From Flavobacteriales bacterium (GTDB lineage: Bacteria > Bacteroidota > Bacteroidia > Flavobacteriales_D > Crocinitomicaceae), in NCBI GenBank assembly GCA_947449575.1, contig CANFRV010000028.1, forward strand, positions 1 to 44,888: 44,888 nucleotides of DNA, in the 5' to 3' direction. The position numbers and the translations under genes are program-made. Positions 17,580-26,232 of this stretch are shown piece after piece. The notes under the pieces were generated by a model. That model ran no database searches and was not told the DNA's origin. It saw nothing but the letters and a program-made list of their open reading frames with translations. Positions within the stretch are counted from its first letter, which is position 1; each line of letters starts with the position of its first letter.

Positions 17580-19844
17580 TTATTTATTTTGTGCGTCTAC
17601 AACGGCTATTTTTACCATATTAATTATTTCTCTTACAGAAGAACCTAATTGCAGTACATGTATCGATTTTTTTAAGCCGACTAACACAGGCCCAATGGCA
17701 TCTCCATCTGTCATCTCTTGCAGTAATTTATAAGCGATATTTCCTGAAGAAAGATTGGGGAAAATTAACACATTTACTTGCTTGTTTGCTAAATGTGAGA
17801 AAGAAAATTTTTCCATCATTAAGTCATTGTTTAACGCAAAATTAGCCTGAACCTCACCATCAACAATTAAAGAAGGATAATTAGTATGTAACAGATCAAC
17901 TGCTTTCGCCATTTTTTCTGAGTCTTTTCCCGGGGATGAACCAAAATTAGAGTAACTCAACAGCGCAATACGTGGAGTAACCTTAAATTTACGAACCATT
18001 TTTGCTACGTTATTGGTCAATTCCGCTATTTGCTCCGCTGAAGGATCCATATTAATAGTTGTATCTGCTAAAAACAAAGGACCTCTTTTTGTCACAAGAA
18101 TATACATCCCAGCAATGGTATGTACGTCTTTTTGTAAACCTACTGTTTGAATTACAGGTCTTACAACATCCCTGTAATTTCGTGTTAATCCAGAAATCAT
18201 CGCATCAGCGTCTCCCAGTTCAACCATCATTGCTCCAAAATGGTTACGTTCTCGCATAATTTGAACCGCTTCAAACTCCGTAAGTCCTTTACGTTTACGT
18301 TTTTCAAACAAGGCTTTTCCATATCTGATCCGACGCTCTTCTTCTTCATCAGATTTTGGGTCAATAACGATTACTTGGCCAAATTCAAGTGAATACTCTT
18401 CTATTAGTCGTTCAATAACTTTTCTTTTTCCTAATAATATAGGGTAAGCAAATCCTTCTTCTAAGCAAGTTTGAGCTGCTTTTAATATTTTAATATTATC
18501 TGCTTCAGCAAAAACAACTCGTTTTGGATTACTTTGTGCTTTTGAAGTGATGTTACGGATCAATTTATTATCAATGCCTAAACGATTTTTCAACTGCATA
18601 TCATATTCATCCCAGTCTGTAATGGGTTGAAGAGCAACGCCTGATTCCATTGCTGCTCTCGCAACAGCAGGTGCAACATGATAAATTAATCGCGGATCTA
18701 ATGGTTTAGGAATGATTTGTTCTCTTCCAAAAAGAATGTTTTTTTCACCATATGCTTCAATAACTTCTTCCGGAATTGTTTCTTTTGCCAATGCAGCTAG
18801 CGCTTTTACGGCCGCCAATTTCATCTCTTCATTAATGGTTGTTGCTCTAACATCTAAAGCTCCTCTAAAAATATAAGGGAAACCAAGTACATTATTCACT
18901 TGATTAGGATGATCGGAACGACCTGTTGCCATGATAATATCCTTTCTAACAGACATAGCGTCTTTATAAGAAATTTCAGGTTCCGGGTTGGCTAATGCAA
19001 AAACGATTGGATCTTTTGCCATTAATTTGATCATATCTTTTGATACCACTCCTCCTTTTGACAATCCTAAAAACACATCAGCTCCTTTAAAGCCTTCCAT
19101 TAAAGTCATGTCTTTTTTATGACAAGCGAAAAATTGCTTGTGTTCATCTAAATCAGGTCGATCATTATAAATTAGTCCTTTTGAATCAAAAAGGTAAATG
19201 TTTTCTAGTTTTGCTCCCAACATATTGTACAATCTAGCACAAGATATTGCCGCTGCACCTGCACCAGAAACAATTATTTTTACTTTTTCAATTTTCTTTT
19301 TGGCTAATTCTAATGCATTCAATAAGGCAGCGGAAGAAATAATTGCTGTCCCGTGCTGATCATCATGCATAATCGGGATATTCAATTCTTCTTTTAATCT
19401 CCGTTCGATTTCAAATGCTTCTGGAGCTTTGATATCTTCTAGATTAATCGCACCAAATGTTGGAGAAATAGCTTTGACAGTTTGTATAAATAATTCTGGA
19501 TCACTTGCGTCAATTTCAATGTCAAAAACATCTAAATCAGCAAATATTTTGAAAAGTAGTCCTTTTCCTTCCATCACCGGCTTTGATGCTTCGGGACCAA
19601 TATCTCCTAATCCTAAAACCGCAGTTCCGTTGGTTATTACGGCTACTAAATTTCCTTTTGCGGTATATTTATACACATCTTCTCTGTTCTCTGCAATTTT
19701 TAAGCAGGGCTCTGCTACGCCCGGAGAGTATGCTAAAGATAAATCTCGTTGCGATGCATATGGTTTTGTAGGAACTACTTCAATTTTTCCTGGTTTTCCA
19801 GAAGAATGATAATCGAGTGCTTCTTGTTTTCTATTTTTTGACAT
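17580..19844 (-). CDS. maeB: NADP-dependent malic enzyme with phosphotransacetylase-like C-terminus
   Basis: The 754-residue protein converts malate to pyruvate and CO2 with reduction of NADP+. The malic domain (about residues 1-410) shows YSPGVAEPCLKI, MHDDQHGTAI and a Rossmann motif VSGAGAAAISCARL. A phosphate acetyltransferase-like domain occupies about residues 430-754 (IISGLTRNYRDVVRPVIQTVG); in homologues it is a regulatory module rather than an active Pta. It is the first gene of the maeB-ruvA-sprA-GNAT operon, preceded by a promoter at 19864-19871. Length and domain order are normal. Confidence 0.93.
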   Translation of the reverse strand: MSKNRKQEALDYHSSGKPGKIEVVPTKPYASQRDLSLAYSPGVAEPCLKIAENREDVYKYTAKGNLVAVITNGTAVLGLGDIGPEASKPVMEGKGLLFKIFADLDVFDIEIDASDPELFIQTVKAISPTFGAINLEDIKAPEAFEIERRLKEELNIPIMHDDQHGTAIISSAALLNALELAKKKIEKVKIIVSGAGAAAISCARLYNMLGAKLENIYLFDSKGLIYNDRPDLDEHKQFFACHKKDMTLMEGFKGADVFLGLSKGGVVSKDMIKLMAKDPIVFALANPEPEISYKDAMSVRKDIIMATGRSDHPNQVNNVLGFPYIFRGALDVRATTINEEMKLAAVKALAALAKETIPEEVIEAYGEKNILFGREQIIPKPLDPRLIYHVAPAVARAAMESGVALQPITDWDEYDMQLKNRLGIDNKLIRNITSKAQSNPKRVVFAEADNIKILKAAQTCLEEGFAYPILLGKRKVIERLIEEYSLEFGQVIVIDPKSDEEEERRIRYGKALFEKRKRKGLTEFEAVQIMRERNHFGAMMVELGDADAMISGLTRNYRDVVRPVIQTVGLQKDVHTIAGMYILVTKRGPLFLADTTINMDPSAEQIAELTNNVAKMVRKFKVTPRIALLSYSNFGSSPGKDSEKMAKAVDLLHTNYPSLIVDGEVQANFALNNDLMMEKFSFSHLANKQVNVLIFPNLSSGNIAYKLLQEMTDGDAIGPVLVGLKKSIHVLQLGSSVREIINMVKIAVVDAQNK

Positions 19845-19863
19845 AAACTTTTGTTGTTACTTT

Positions 19864-19871
19864 CAAAGATA
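19864..19871 (-). promoter_or_regulatory. -7 element of the maeB-ruvA-sprA operon
   Basis: The minus strand reads TATCTTTG, a perfect TAnnTTTG, 20 bases upstream of the maeB ATG at 19844. A clear TTG -33 element is not seen. The rest of the 19872-19995 gap shows no gene. Confidence 0.5.
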
Positions 19872-19995
19872 CGAAATACAGATGATACACCTATCCATGC
19901 GAATTGATTTATCATGTATTTGACTTTCTTTCTATTTTATTAATAATCTCATTTCTAGTATTTTTAAAAATCTGTGAAGAAGAGGGAAGGGAATT

Positions 19996-22900
19996 TTATC
20001 CTTTTACTAATGAAAGTCGAGCGTCCCCTTCATTCTCTAAATCCGTCATTAATGCTTCTTGCCCTAATGCTTCAAAAATAATTTCATTGGCCAAAACTTC
20101 ATTACAAACGTATTCTTGGTTTGCTTTTATGGCACGTTGAATTAAATCATTGGTATCTACTTTTAATAATATGCGGTCTGTAATTTCTAAACCTGAATCT
20201 TTTCGCAGGTTTTGAACTCTATTTACCAATTCACGTGCAATTCCTTCTGCTCTAAGTTCTTCTGAAATAGTGATGTCTAAGGCAACCGTTAATCCGCCTT
20301 CAACACTTACTAACCATCCTGGAATATCTTGTGCAACTATTTCAAAATCCTCCAATTCTAAGGTGATGGATTCTCCGTCAATAGCACCTTTCCATCCTTC
20401 ATTTGATTCTATTTTAGCAATATCATCTGTGGTCATTTGGCTCACAATTACTGAAATTGCTTTCATGTGTTTTCCGAATTTTGGGCCGATCGTTTTAAAG
20501 TTTGGCTTAATACTTTTTACTAATACACCATTTCCTTCCTCCAACAACGTCAATTCTTTGACATTCACTTCTGAAAGAATCAGGTCTTTTACATGCATGA
20601 TATTATCAGAGAAAACTTGACTTAACGTGGGAACCATAATCGTTTGCAATGGCTGTCTGACACGAATTCTTTCTTTCTTTCGGATCCCCAAAACCATGGA
20701 TGAAACACGTTGTGCAATTTCCATTTGCGCCTCTAATTCAGTATCGATAAGGGTACTATTCACTTTCGGAAATTTTGCTAAGTGAACAGAAACCTCCGTA
20801 TGTTTTTTCGTTACAGCGTTCAAATCACTAAACAATTGATCCATAAAGAAGGGGGCAATTGGGGAGCCTAAAATCGCCACTGTTTCTAAACAACTATAAA
20901 GAGTTTGATAGGCAGATAGTTTATCTTGCGAATCATCGCTTTTCCAAAAACGTCGTCTGCACAAACGAACATACCAGTTAGATAATTGATCGCTTACAAA
21001 TTCTTGGATTAAACGTCCTGCCTTTGTTGGTTCGTAGGTTTCATATGCTTCCTCTACATTTTGAATCAATGAATGCAATTGTGATAATACCCAACGGTCA
21101 ATTTCTGGTCTTTCTTCTAATTTTACGTCTGGCTCAGAATAATTGAAACCATCAATGTTTGCATACAGTGTAAAGAATGAATAAGTATTGTATAACGTTC
21201 CGAAGAATTTTCGCTGTACTTCTGTAATTCCTTCTAAATCAAATTTTAAATTATCCCACGGTTGTGCATTTGTAATCATATACCAGCGCGCAGCATCAGG
21301 ACCATATTGCTTTAAACATTCGAATGGCTCAATCGTATTTCCTAAACGTTTCGACATTTTTTGTCCATTTTTGTCCAGCACCAATCCGTTTGAAATAACG
21401 TTTTTATACGCTACTTTATCAAAAACCATCGTTGATATTGCGTGTAGCGTGTAAAACCATCCACGTGTTTGATCCACTCCTTCTGCGATAAAATCACCAG
21501 GGAATGCTTTATTACCATCTATTAATTCTTTGTTTTCAAATGGATAATGCCATTGAGCATAAGGCATTGAGCCAGAATCGAACCAAACATCAATTAAGTC
21601 TGACTCACGGCGCATCGGTTGCCCTGAAGCGGAAACTAAAATGATGGTATCCACATAATTTTTATGGAGATCAATTTTAGAATAATTCGCATCCGACATA
21701 TCACCAATAACAAATTCAGCCAATGGATTTACTTTCATCAACCCAGCTTCAACCGATTTATCGCATTCATTTTTTAACTGTTCAACCGATGAAATTATGA
21801 TTCTTTCATCTCCTTCAGCTGTCGACCAAATTGGAATTGGAATTCCCCAGTAACGAGAACGGGAAAGATTCCAATCATTTAAATTTTCCAGCCATTTTCC
21901 AAAACGACCAGTTCCTGTAGATTCTGGTTTCCAGTTGATTGTTTTATTTAATTCCATCATTCTGTCCTTCGCAGCAGTTGCTTTGATGAACCAAGAATCT
22001 AATGGATAATATAAAATTGGTTTGTCTGTTCTCCAACAATGCGGATAACTGTGTTCGTATTTTGCTACGTTAAATGCTTTATTTTCTTCCTTTAGTTTGA
22101 TGGCAATTTGAACATCTGCTGAACGTTCAGGCGCTTCACCATCCTTGTAGTATTCATTTTTGACATACAGTCCAGCAAATTCTTGCATTTCTGGTCTGAA
22201 CTTTCCTTGTAAATCGACTAAGGGAACCAGATTTCCTTTATCGTCTTTTACCAACATAGATGGAACTCCAGCATCTGCAGCAACACGCGCATCGTCTGCC
22301 CCAAAAGTAGGAGCAATATGCACGATTCCAGTTCCGTCAGAAGTGGTAACAAAATCTCCACCTATAACTCTGAACGCCTGTTCTGGATTTTCATCGGGCA
22401 GACAATACGGTAAAAGTTGTTCATATTTGATACCGATTAATTCGGAACCTAAACATTCACCAGCGATGAAATAAGGTATTTCTTTGTCTTCTTTTTTGTA
22501 GGCTGCTAATTCTGTTTCTGTCGCAACAACTTTAAATCCTTTGCCAGCAAATTGGTATCCCACCAAATTTTTCGCAAGGATTACATTGATAGGTTCGAAA
22601 GTGTATTTATTGAAAGATTTCACTAACACATATTCGATTTTTGGCCCAACACATAAGGCGGTGTTAGATGACAAGGTCCATGGGGTTGTTGTCCATGCCA
22701 GGAAATGCGTCGCATTTTTGGCATGACGTAGGGATAGGGCATGCCCTATCCCTACGTCATGCGGCGTTCCCGCGTTTCCGACGATACCGCCGAACGGCGA
22801 TTTTTCCCCATCCACCATTTTAAATTGCGCTACCACACTAGTGTCCGAAACATCTCGATAACAGCCAGGCTGATTAATCTCATGCGAAGACAAACCTGTT

Positions 22901-23463
22901 CCAGCCTTAGGCGAATAAGGTTGAATTGTATATCCTTTGTAAATTAATTTTTTCTCGTATAATTGCCCTAAAAGCCACCAAACCGTTTCCATGTATTTTG
23001 GTTCGTAGGTAATGTATGGGTTTTCCATATCCACCCAGTAGCCCATTTTCACGGTTAAATCATTCCAAATATCTGTGTATCGCATGACGGTTTCCTTGCA
23101 TGCTTTGTTATACTCTTCTACAGAAATCTTTGTGCCAATGTCTTCTTTTGTAATTCCTAATTCTTTTTCAACGCCTAATTCAATTGGCAAACCATGCGTG
23201 TCCCAACCTGCTTTTCGCTTTACCTGAAAACCTTGTAAAGTTTTGTAGCGACAGAAAATATCTTTGATTGAACGTGCCATCACGTGATGAATACCAGGCA
23301 GACCGTTTGCGGACGGCGGTCCTTCAAAAAACACAAAAGGTTTGTTTTCGTCACGAGTAGAAATAGATTTTTCGAAAACATTTTCGTTTTTCCATTTTTC
23401 CAGCACAGCTTGCGCAACATTTGGTAAATTTAATCCCTTGTATTCTTGGTATTTTTGACTCAT
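19996..23463 (-). CDS. ileS: Isoleucyl-tRNA synthetase with an in-frame palindromic insertion
   Basis: The enzyme charges tRNA-Ile. From ATG at 23463 it is 1,155 residues. The class I signatures are the HIGH variant GIHH (about residues 57-60) and KMSKR in NGQKMSKRLGN. The editing-domain entry WTTTPWTL follows at about residue 255. Just before it, residues about 221-249 (SPFGG...SLRHAK) are absent from the family as I know it and are encoded by GC-rich DNA containing a perfect 42-bp palindrome. The upstream in-frame TTG at 23517 is not used: it coincides with the -33 element of the promoter. The enzyme is probably still active, since the insertion keeps the frame and precedes the CP1 domain. 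Confidence 0.95.
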   Translation of the reverse strand: MSQKYQEYKGLNLPNVAQAVLEKWKNENVFEKSISTRDENKPFVFFEGPPSANGLPGIHHVMARSIKDIFCRYKTLQGFQVKRKAGWDTHGLPIELGVEKELGITKEDIGTKISVEEYNKACKETVMRYTDIWNDLTVKMGYWVDMENPYITYEPKYMETVWWLLGQLYEKKLIYKGYTIQPYSPKAGTGLSSHEINQPGCYRDVSDTSVVAQFKMVDGEKSPFGGIVGNAGTPHDVGIGHALSLRHAKNATHFLAWTTTPWTLSSNTALCVGPKIEYVLVKSFNKYTFEPINVILAKNLVGYQFAGKGFKVVATETELAAYKKEDKEIPYFIAGECLGSELIGIKYEQLLPYCLPDENPEQAFRVIGGDFVTTSDGTGIVHIAPTFGADDARVAADAGVPSMLVKDDKGNLVPLVDLQGKFRPEMQEFAGLYVKNEYYKDGEAPERSADVQIAIKLKEENKAFNVAKYEHSYPHCWRTDKPILYYPLDSWFIKATAAKDRMMELNKTINWKPESTGTGRFGKWLENLNDWNLSRSRYWGIPIPIWSTAEGDERIIISSVEQLKNECDKSVEAGLMKVNPLAEFVIGDMSDANYSKIDLHKNYVDTIILVSASGQPMRRESDLIDVWFDSGSMPYAQWHYPFENKELIDGNKAFPGDFIAEGVDQTRGWFYTLHAISTMVFDKVAYKNVISNGLVLDKNGQKMSKRLGNTIEPFECLKQYGPDAARWYMITNAQPWDNLKFDLEGITEVQRKFFGTLYNTYSFFTLYANIDGFNYSEPDVKLEERPEIDRWVLSQLHSLIQNVEEAYETYEPTKAGRLIQEFVSDQLSNWYVRLCRRRFWKSDDSQDKLSAYQTLYSCLETVAILGSPIAPFFMDQLFSDLNAVTKKHTEVSVHLAKFPKVNSTLIDTELEAQMEIAQRVSSMVLGIRKKERIRVRQPLQTIMVPTLSQVFSDNIMHVKDLILSEVNVKELTLLEEGNGVLVKSIKPNFKTIGPKFGKHMKAISVIVSQMTTDDIAKIESNEGWKGAIDGESITLELEDFEIVAQDIPGWLVSVEGGLTVALDITISEELRAEGIARELVNRVQNLRKDSGLEITDRILLKVDTNDLIQRAIKANQEYVCNEVLANEIIFEALGQEALMTDLENEGDARLSLVKG
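22717..22803 (-). repeat. GC-rich palindromic element inserted in frame in ileS
   Basis: The core, 22721-22762, is a perfect 42-bp palindrome: GCATGACGTAGGGATAGGGC, then the centre A|T, then its reverse complement. The 80 bases 22721-22800 are 62.5% G+C (50 of 80) in a gene and window that are clearly AT-rich. In the ileS frame the palindrome encodes HDVGIGHALSLRH flanked by extra residues. No stop occurs. The pattern recalls Rickettsia palindromic elements that insert into coding genes in frame. The element's exact ends are uncertain by about 10 bases. Confidence 0.75.
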
Positions 23464-23487
23464 TTTGATGTTGAATTTTTCAGGGTG

Positions 23488-23517
23488 CAAAGATAAGAAA
23501 AAGACATTAGACCGCAA
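23488..23517 (-). promoter_or_regulatory. Bacteroidota-type promoter of ileS
   Basis: On the minus strand a TTG (23517-23515) is followed after 19 bases by TATCTTTG (23495-23488), matching the TTG/TAnnTTTG consensus. The ATG of ileS at 23463 lies about 25 bases downstream of the -7 element. This promoter overlaps the alternative upstream start and so decides the start call. Confidence 0.7.
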
Positions 23518-23715
23518 GATTTTAGTATGGTTAACTCAAAGTCTTTACATAAAAGAATCCCCTACTATAATTTTGAACGCTTGAGAGTTTAAATTCTGAG
23601 ATTTAACTGAAAGACGGATTTTAGTTCTTGTGAGATGTCTTTGCCCTTTTATTTGCAGATAATACAACTCTTTGAACTTGAAAACATGAATTACTAAATC
23701 ACATATTTCACATTT

Positions 23716-25902
23716 TCATTGGGAATCAGATTTAACGAGAACTTTGACAAAAATTCCAATCACTTTTAACCCAATAGTTTCTTCATCTCTTAAAACAATA
23801 GTATCATAAGGTAAATTCGATTTTGAAAGAAGCGATATTTCTTGGTGTTTCCAACCATCTTCTGACGTAGTTTTTTTACTACTATATTCTTTAATCGTGT
23901 AGTTTGAACCAAAATCAGCATCCATATAATCCGTCATTTCGACTAAAGTAATTAGGCCATTTCTTGAGCCTATTGAATATTTTTCAAATAGACAAATTGA
24001 ATTATTCGGAATGATTTTATTCATTGATTCCCCTAGTACTTTGCAAGCAAAATAGTTTTCATGATTCGTTAACGTTTTTCCTAAATCTAAATATTTGAGT
24101 TCATTTACTTGCTGATGCTCTGAAAATAAACCGGCAGCAATTTCTAAATCATAAAATGGGATTGTAAATTCAGTTGGTTCATTTAATAATTGTAAATCTT
24201 TAATTTGCTTATTCTCATCTTTAGTAGGTAAAAATTCCGTTAAATATTTTCTTAAATTATCATTACAAGCATATATAAAGGCACCTTTGATTCCTCTCAA
24301 TAAGATTGTTTTGTATATGTTTAATATGTAGTCTTTTAGTATTAAAATATCTGAAATTGTATTTTTTCCTGCTTTGTCTTTATATCTATCTTTATGGATA
24401 ATTAACGTTTTATTTTCAAAATCATAATCTAATTCAGGACCAATTATAACCCCCACATAATTTAAATCATAACCTTGCGTAGTATGAATGCAGCCAACTT
24501 CATTAACCGAATTTTTAGAATTTACCCAATCTACAGCGACACTGTTCCATCTTAATTTTGAATTACCTATTTCAATATCATAAGCATCCTTATTTTTATT
24601 GGATAACCATTCCCAAGCATAACCTGCTACAATTCTGGATAAACCATCTGAACTTTCTTTTTTATGAATTTCATCCACCATATTTTGAATATCGTCAAAT
24701 AAAAAACACTCATAATCAATTGATTGGAATTTGTCTTTCAATTTTGTATCATCCGATAATACTTCATGAATAAACTTAACATAGTCATTCCCTCCGCGAC
24801 TTCTAAATTGGGTTTTTAATGTTTCAATCCTTGTTGATGCGTCATCTTCTAATTGAATAAATCTTTCACGAAGCACATCAGATGGTTTAATTGATTGATG
24901 TCTATCATAAAATATCAATGATTTTTTCGCTTGAATTAATAACCAATCTAATTCAGAAGCTGACATTTTATCTAAACCAAAAAGTGTACAAGTATCATCA
25001 AATGGCTTGAAATATGGCCCAAGATTAACGCGTCTTCTTAATCGATGACCTTCATCAACAATAACCAAATCATATTTTTGTTTTGATAATTGAGAAGGAC
25101 CTATTACCATATTAGGAGATAATCCTTGAATATTTTTGAACACTTTGGAAATGGTTTTTCTAAAAGATGCCATTGGAATCACCAATGCCATTGTTAAATC
25201 ACCATAATGTTCTTTTACTTTTTTAAGCAATTTGAATAATTCATCGTCCTCTTCTTCAAAATCAGAATAATTGAAATTATCTAAATTCGTTTTTAATAAT
25301 TTGAAAAGAAAAATTGCAAGTATAGATTTTCCCGTTCCTGCTCCACCTTGAATTAAACTTACTTTTGCAGAGTCATCTAAAAGACAGGTTAAAATAAGCT
25401 TTAAACTATTAATCTGTTCTTTAGAAAGCGATTTGTAAGGTGAATATTTAAATAAATCGGAATTGTTAATGTGCTCTAAAGAATGTCTGGCAATTCCCAT
25501 TGACTTTAAATCATCCCAAATGTCTTTAAATAACTCCCAATAAACTTCTTTTTGCTGAAAATAGCGATGATTGGCAATTCCTAAATTGCCATTTTGTAAT
25601 GTATATTGTCCATCAGCAGCTATATATCTTATTAAATTTGCTTCCAAATCCAATGTAGCTGATTTGTTGAAATAGTCGCTTAAGATTAAATTAACAGAAG
25701 CTAATTTATTTTTTCGTTCTGTTTTTGAATGTGCTTTCATTCGACTCAAAACATCGGTTGTTTCACCGACATAGGCATCTTTTGAAAGGTCATCATTAAG
25801 AAAATAAACCAAAGGCCACGAAAGATAATCTCGATGATTGAGAATGATTTGTTGTTCTAATTCAGTATCAAAATTATAATGACTTATAGAAAATTTCTTC
25901 AT
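23716..25902 (-). CDS. GIY-YIG nuclease - SF1 helicase (DUF2075) - S24-like peptidase fusion
   Basis: The 728-residue protein has three modules. Residues about 28-95 form a GIY-YIG nuclease (VYFL at 32-35, YVGET at 44-48, Arg54 in SRMKAH, Glu87). Residues about 150-560 form an SF1/DUF2075 ATPase: Walker A GGAGTGKS (186-193), Walker B VDEGH (282-286), TQFRSRGG (364-371) and IHTTQGYDLNYVGVIIGPEL (472-491). Residues about 600-725 resemble the LexA/UmuD S24 fold, with GESM (Ser626) and TIKEYSS (Lys671) as the likely Ser-Lys dyad. The start ATG directly follows the MazG stop (TAGATG). It is third in a three-gene operon. I infer a DNA- or RNA-acting defence effector that may be switched by self-cleavage. 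The first two domains are firm, the third probable. Confidence 0.85.
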   Translation of the reverse strand: MKKFSISHYNFDTELEQQIILNHRDYLSWPLVYFLNDDLSKDAYVGETTDVLSRMKAHSKTERKNKLASVNLILSDYFNKSATLDLEANLIRYIAADGQYTLQNGNLGIANHRYFQQKEVYWELFKDIWDDLKSMGIARHSLEHINNSDLFKYSPYKSLSKEQINSLKLILTCLLDDSAKVSLIQGGAGTGKSILAIFLFKLLKTNLDNFNYSDFEEEDDELFKLLKKVKEHYGDLTMALVIPMASFRKTISKVFKNIQGLSPNMVIGPSQLSKQKYDLVIVDEGHRLRRRVNLGPYFKPFDDTCTLFGLDKMSASELDWLLIQAKKSLIFYDRHQSIKPSDVLRERFIQLEDDASTRIETLKTQFRSRGGNDYVKFIHEVLSDDTKLKDKFQSIDYECFLFDDIQNMVDEIHKKESSDGLSRIVAGYAWEWLSNKNKDAYDIEIGNSKLRWNSVAVDWVNSKNSVNEVGCIHTTQGYDLNYVGVIIGPELDYDFENKTLIIHKDRYKDKAGKNTISDILILKDYILNIYKTILLRGIKGAFIYACNDNLRKYLTEFLPTKDENKQIKDLQLLNEPTEFTIPFYDLEIAAGLFSEHQQVNELKYLDLGKTLTNHENYFACKVLGESMNKIIPNNSICLFEKYSIGSRNGLITLVEMTDYMDADFGSNYTIKEYSSKKTTSEDGWKHQEISLLSKSNLPYDTIVLRDEETIGLKVIGIFVKVLVKSDSQ

Positions 25903-26232
25903 CTATAATTGATCGTATTTATCAGATTTCCCTTTTGCTTTATCTATAGGGTATTTTTCGGCATTCTTCTTGATTTTGTCAAGCACAATTTCCTTAACAT
26001 TAAGATTATATTTTTCAGCGATTAAAAAAGCATAAGCAAAAACGTCTGCCAATTCTTCTTTCACTTTTTCAATATTACCTTCTTCAGGTTTTTTCCAAAG
26101 AAATAATTCCAATAATTCATTTGCTTCAATACTTAAAGCAATGGATAAATCTTTTGGATTATGAAATTGTTCCCATTCACGCTCATTCCTAAATGATAAG
26201 AGTGCTTCGGTAATATTTTTTATTTCACTCAT
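25903..26232 (-). CDS. MazG-type nucleotide pyrophosphohydrolase
   Basis: The 109-residue all-alpha protein belongs to the small MazG/dCTPase-like (RS21-C6) group, which hydrolyse (d)NTPs to (d)NMP and PPi and usually act as dimers or tetramers. The metal-binding signature ExxE...ExxD is present as Glu36, Glu39, Glu60 and Asp63 (SIEANELLELF and KEELADVFAYA). Its ATG overlaps the stop of the metallopeptidase gene by four bases (ATGA) and its stop abuts the next ATG, so the three genes are translationally coupled. In this setting it may deplete or modify a nucleotide pool or remove a signal nucleotide; the substrate cannot be read from sequence. Confidence 0.9.
   Translation of the reverse strand: MSEIKNITEALLSFRNEREWEQFHNPKDLSIALSIEANELLELFLWKKPEEGNIEKVKEELADVFAYAFLIAEKYNLNVKEIVLDKIKKNAEKYPIDKAKGKSDKYDQL

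Noticed and set aside
22741-22947. Plus-strand ORF starting inside the ileS palindrome
   Set aside because: It is antisense to ileS; its start comes from the palindrome and it has no family match.
23464-23517. Upstream TTG start of ileS adding 18 residues
   Set aside because: The TTG is the -33 element of a good promoter (TTG, 19 bp, TATCTTTG). The ATG at 23463 gives the normal IleS N-terminus.
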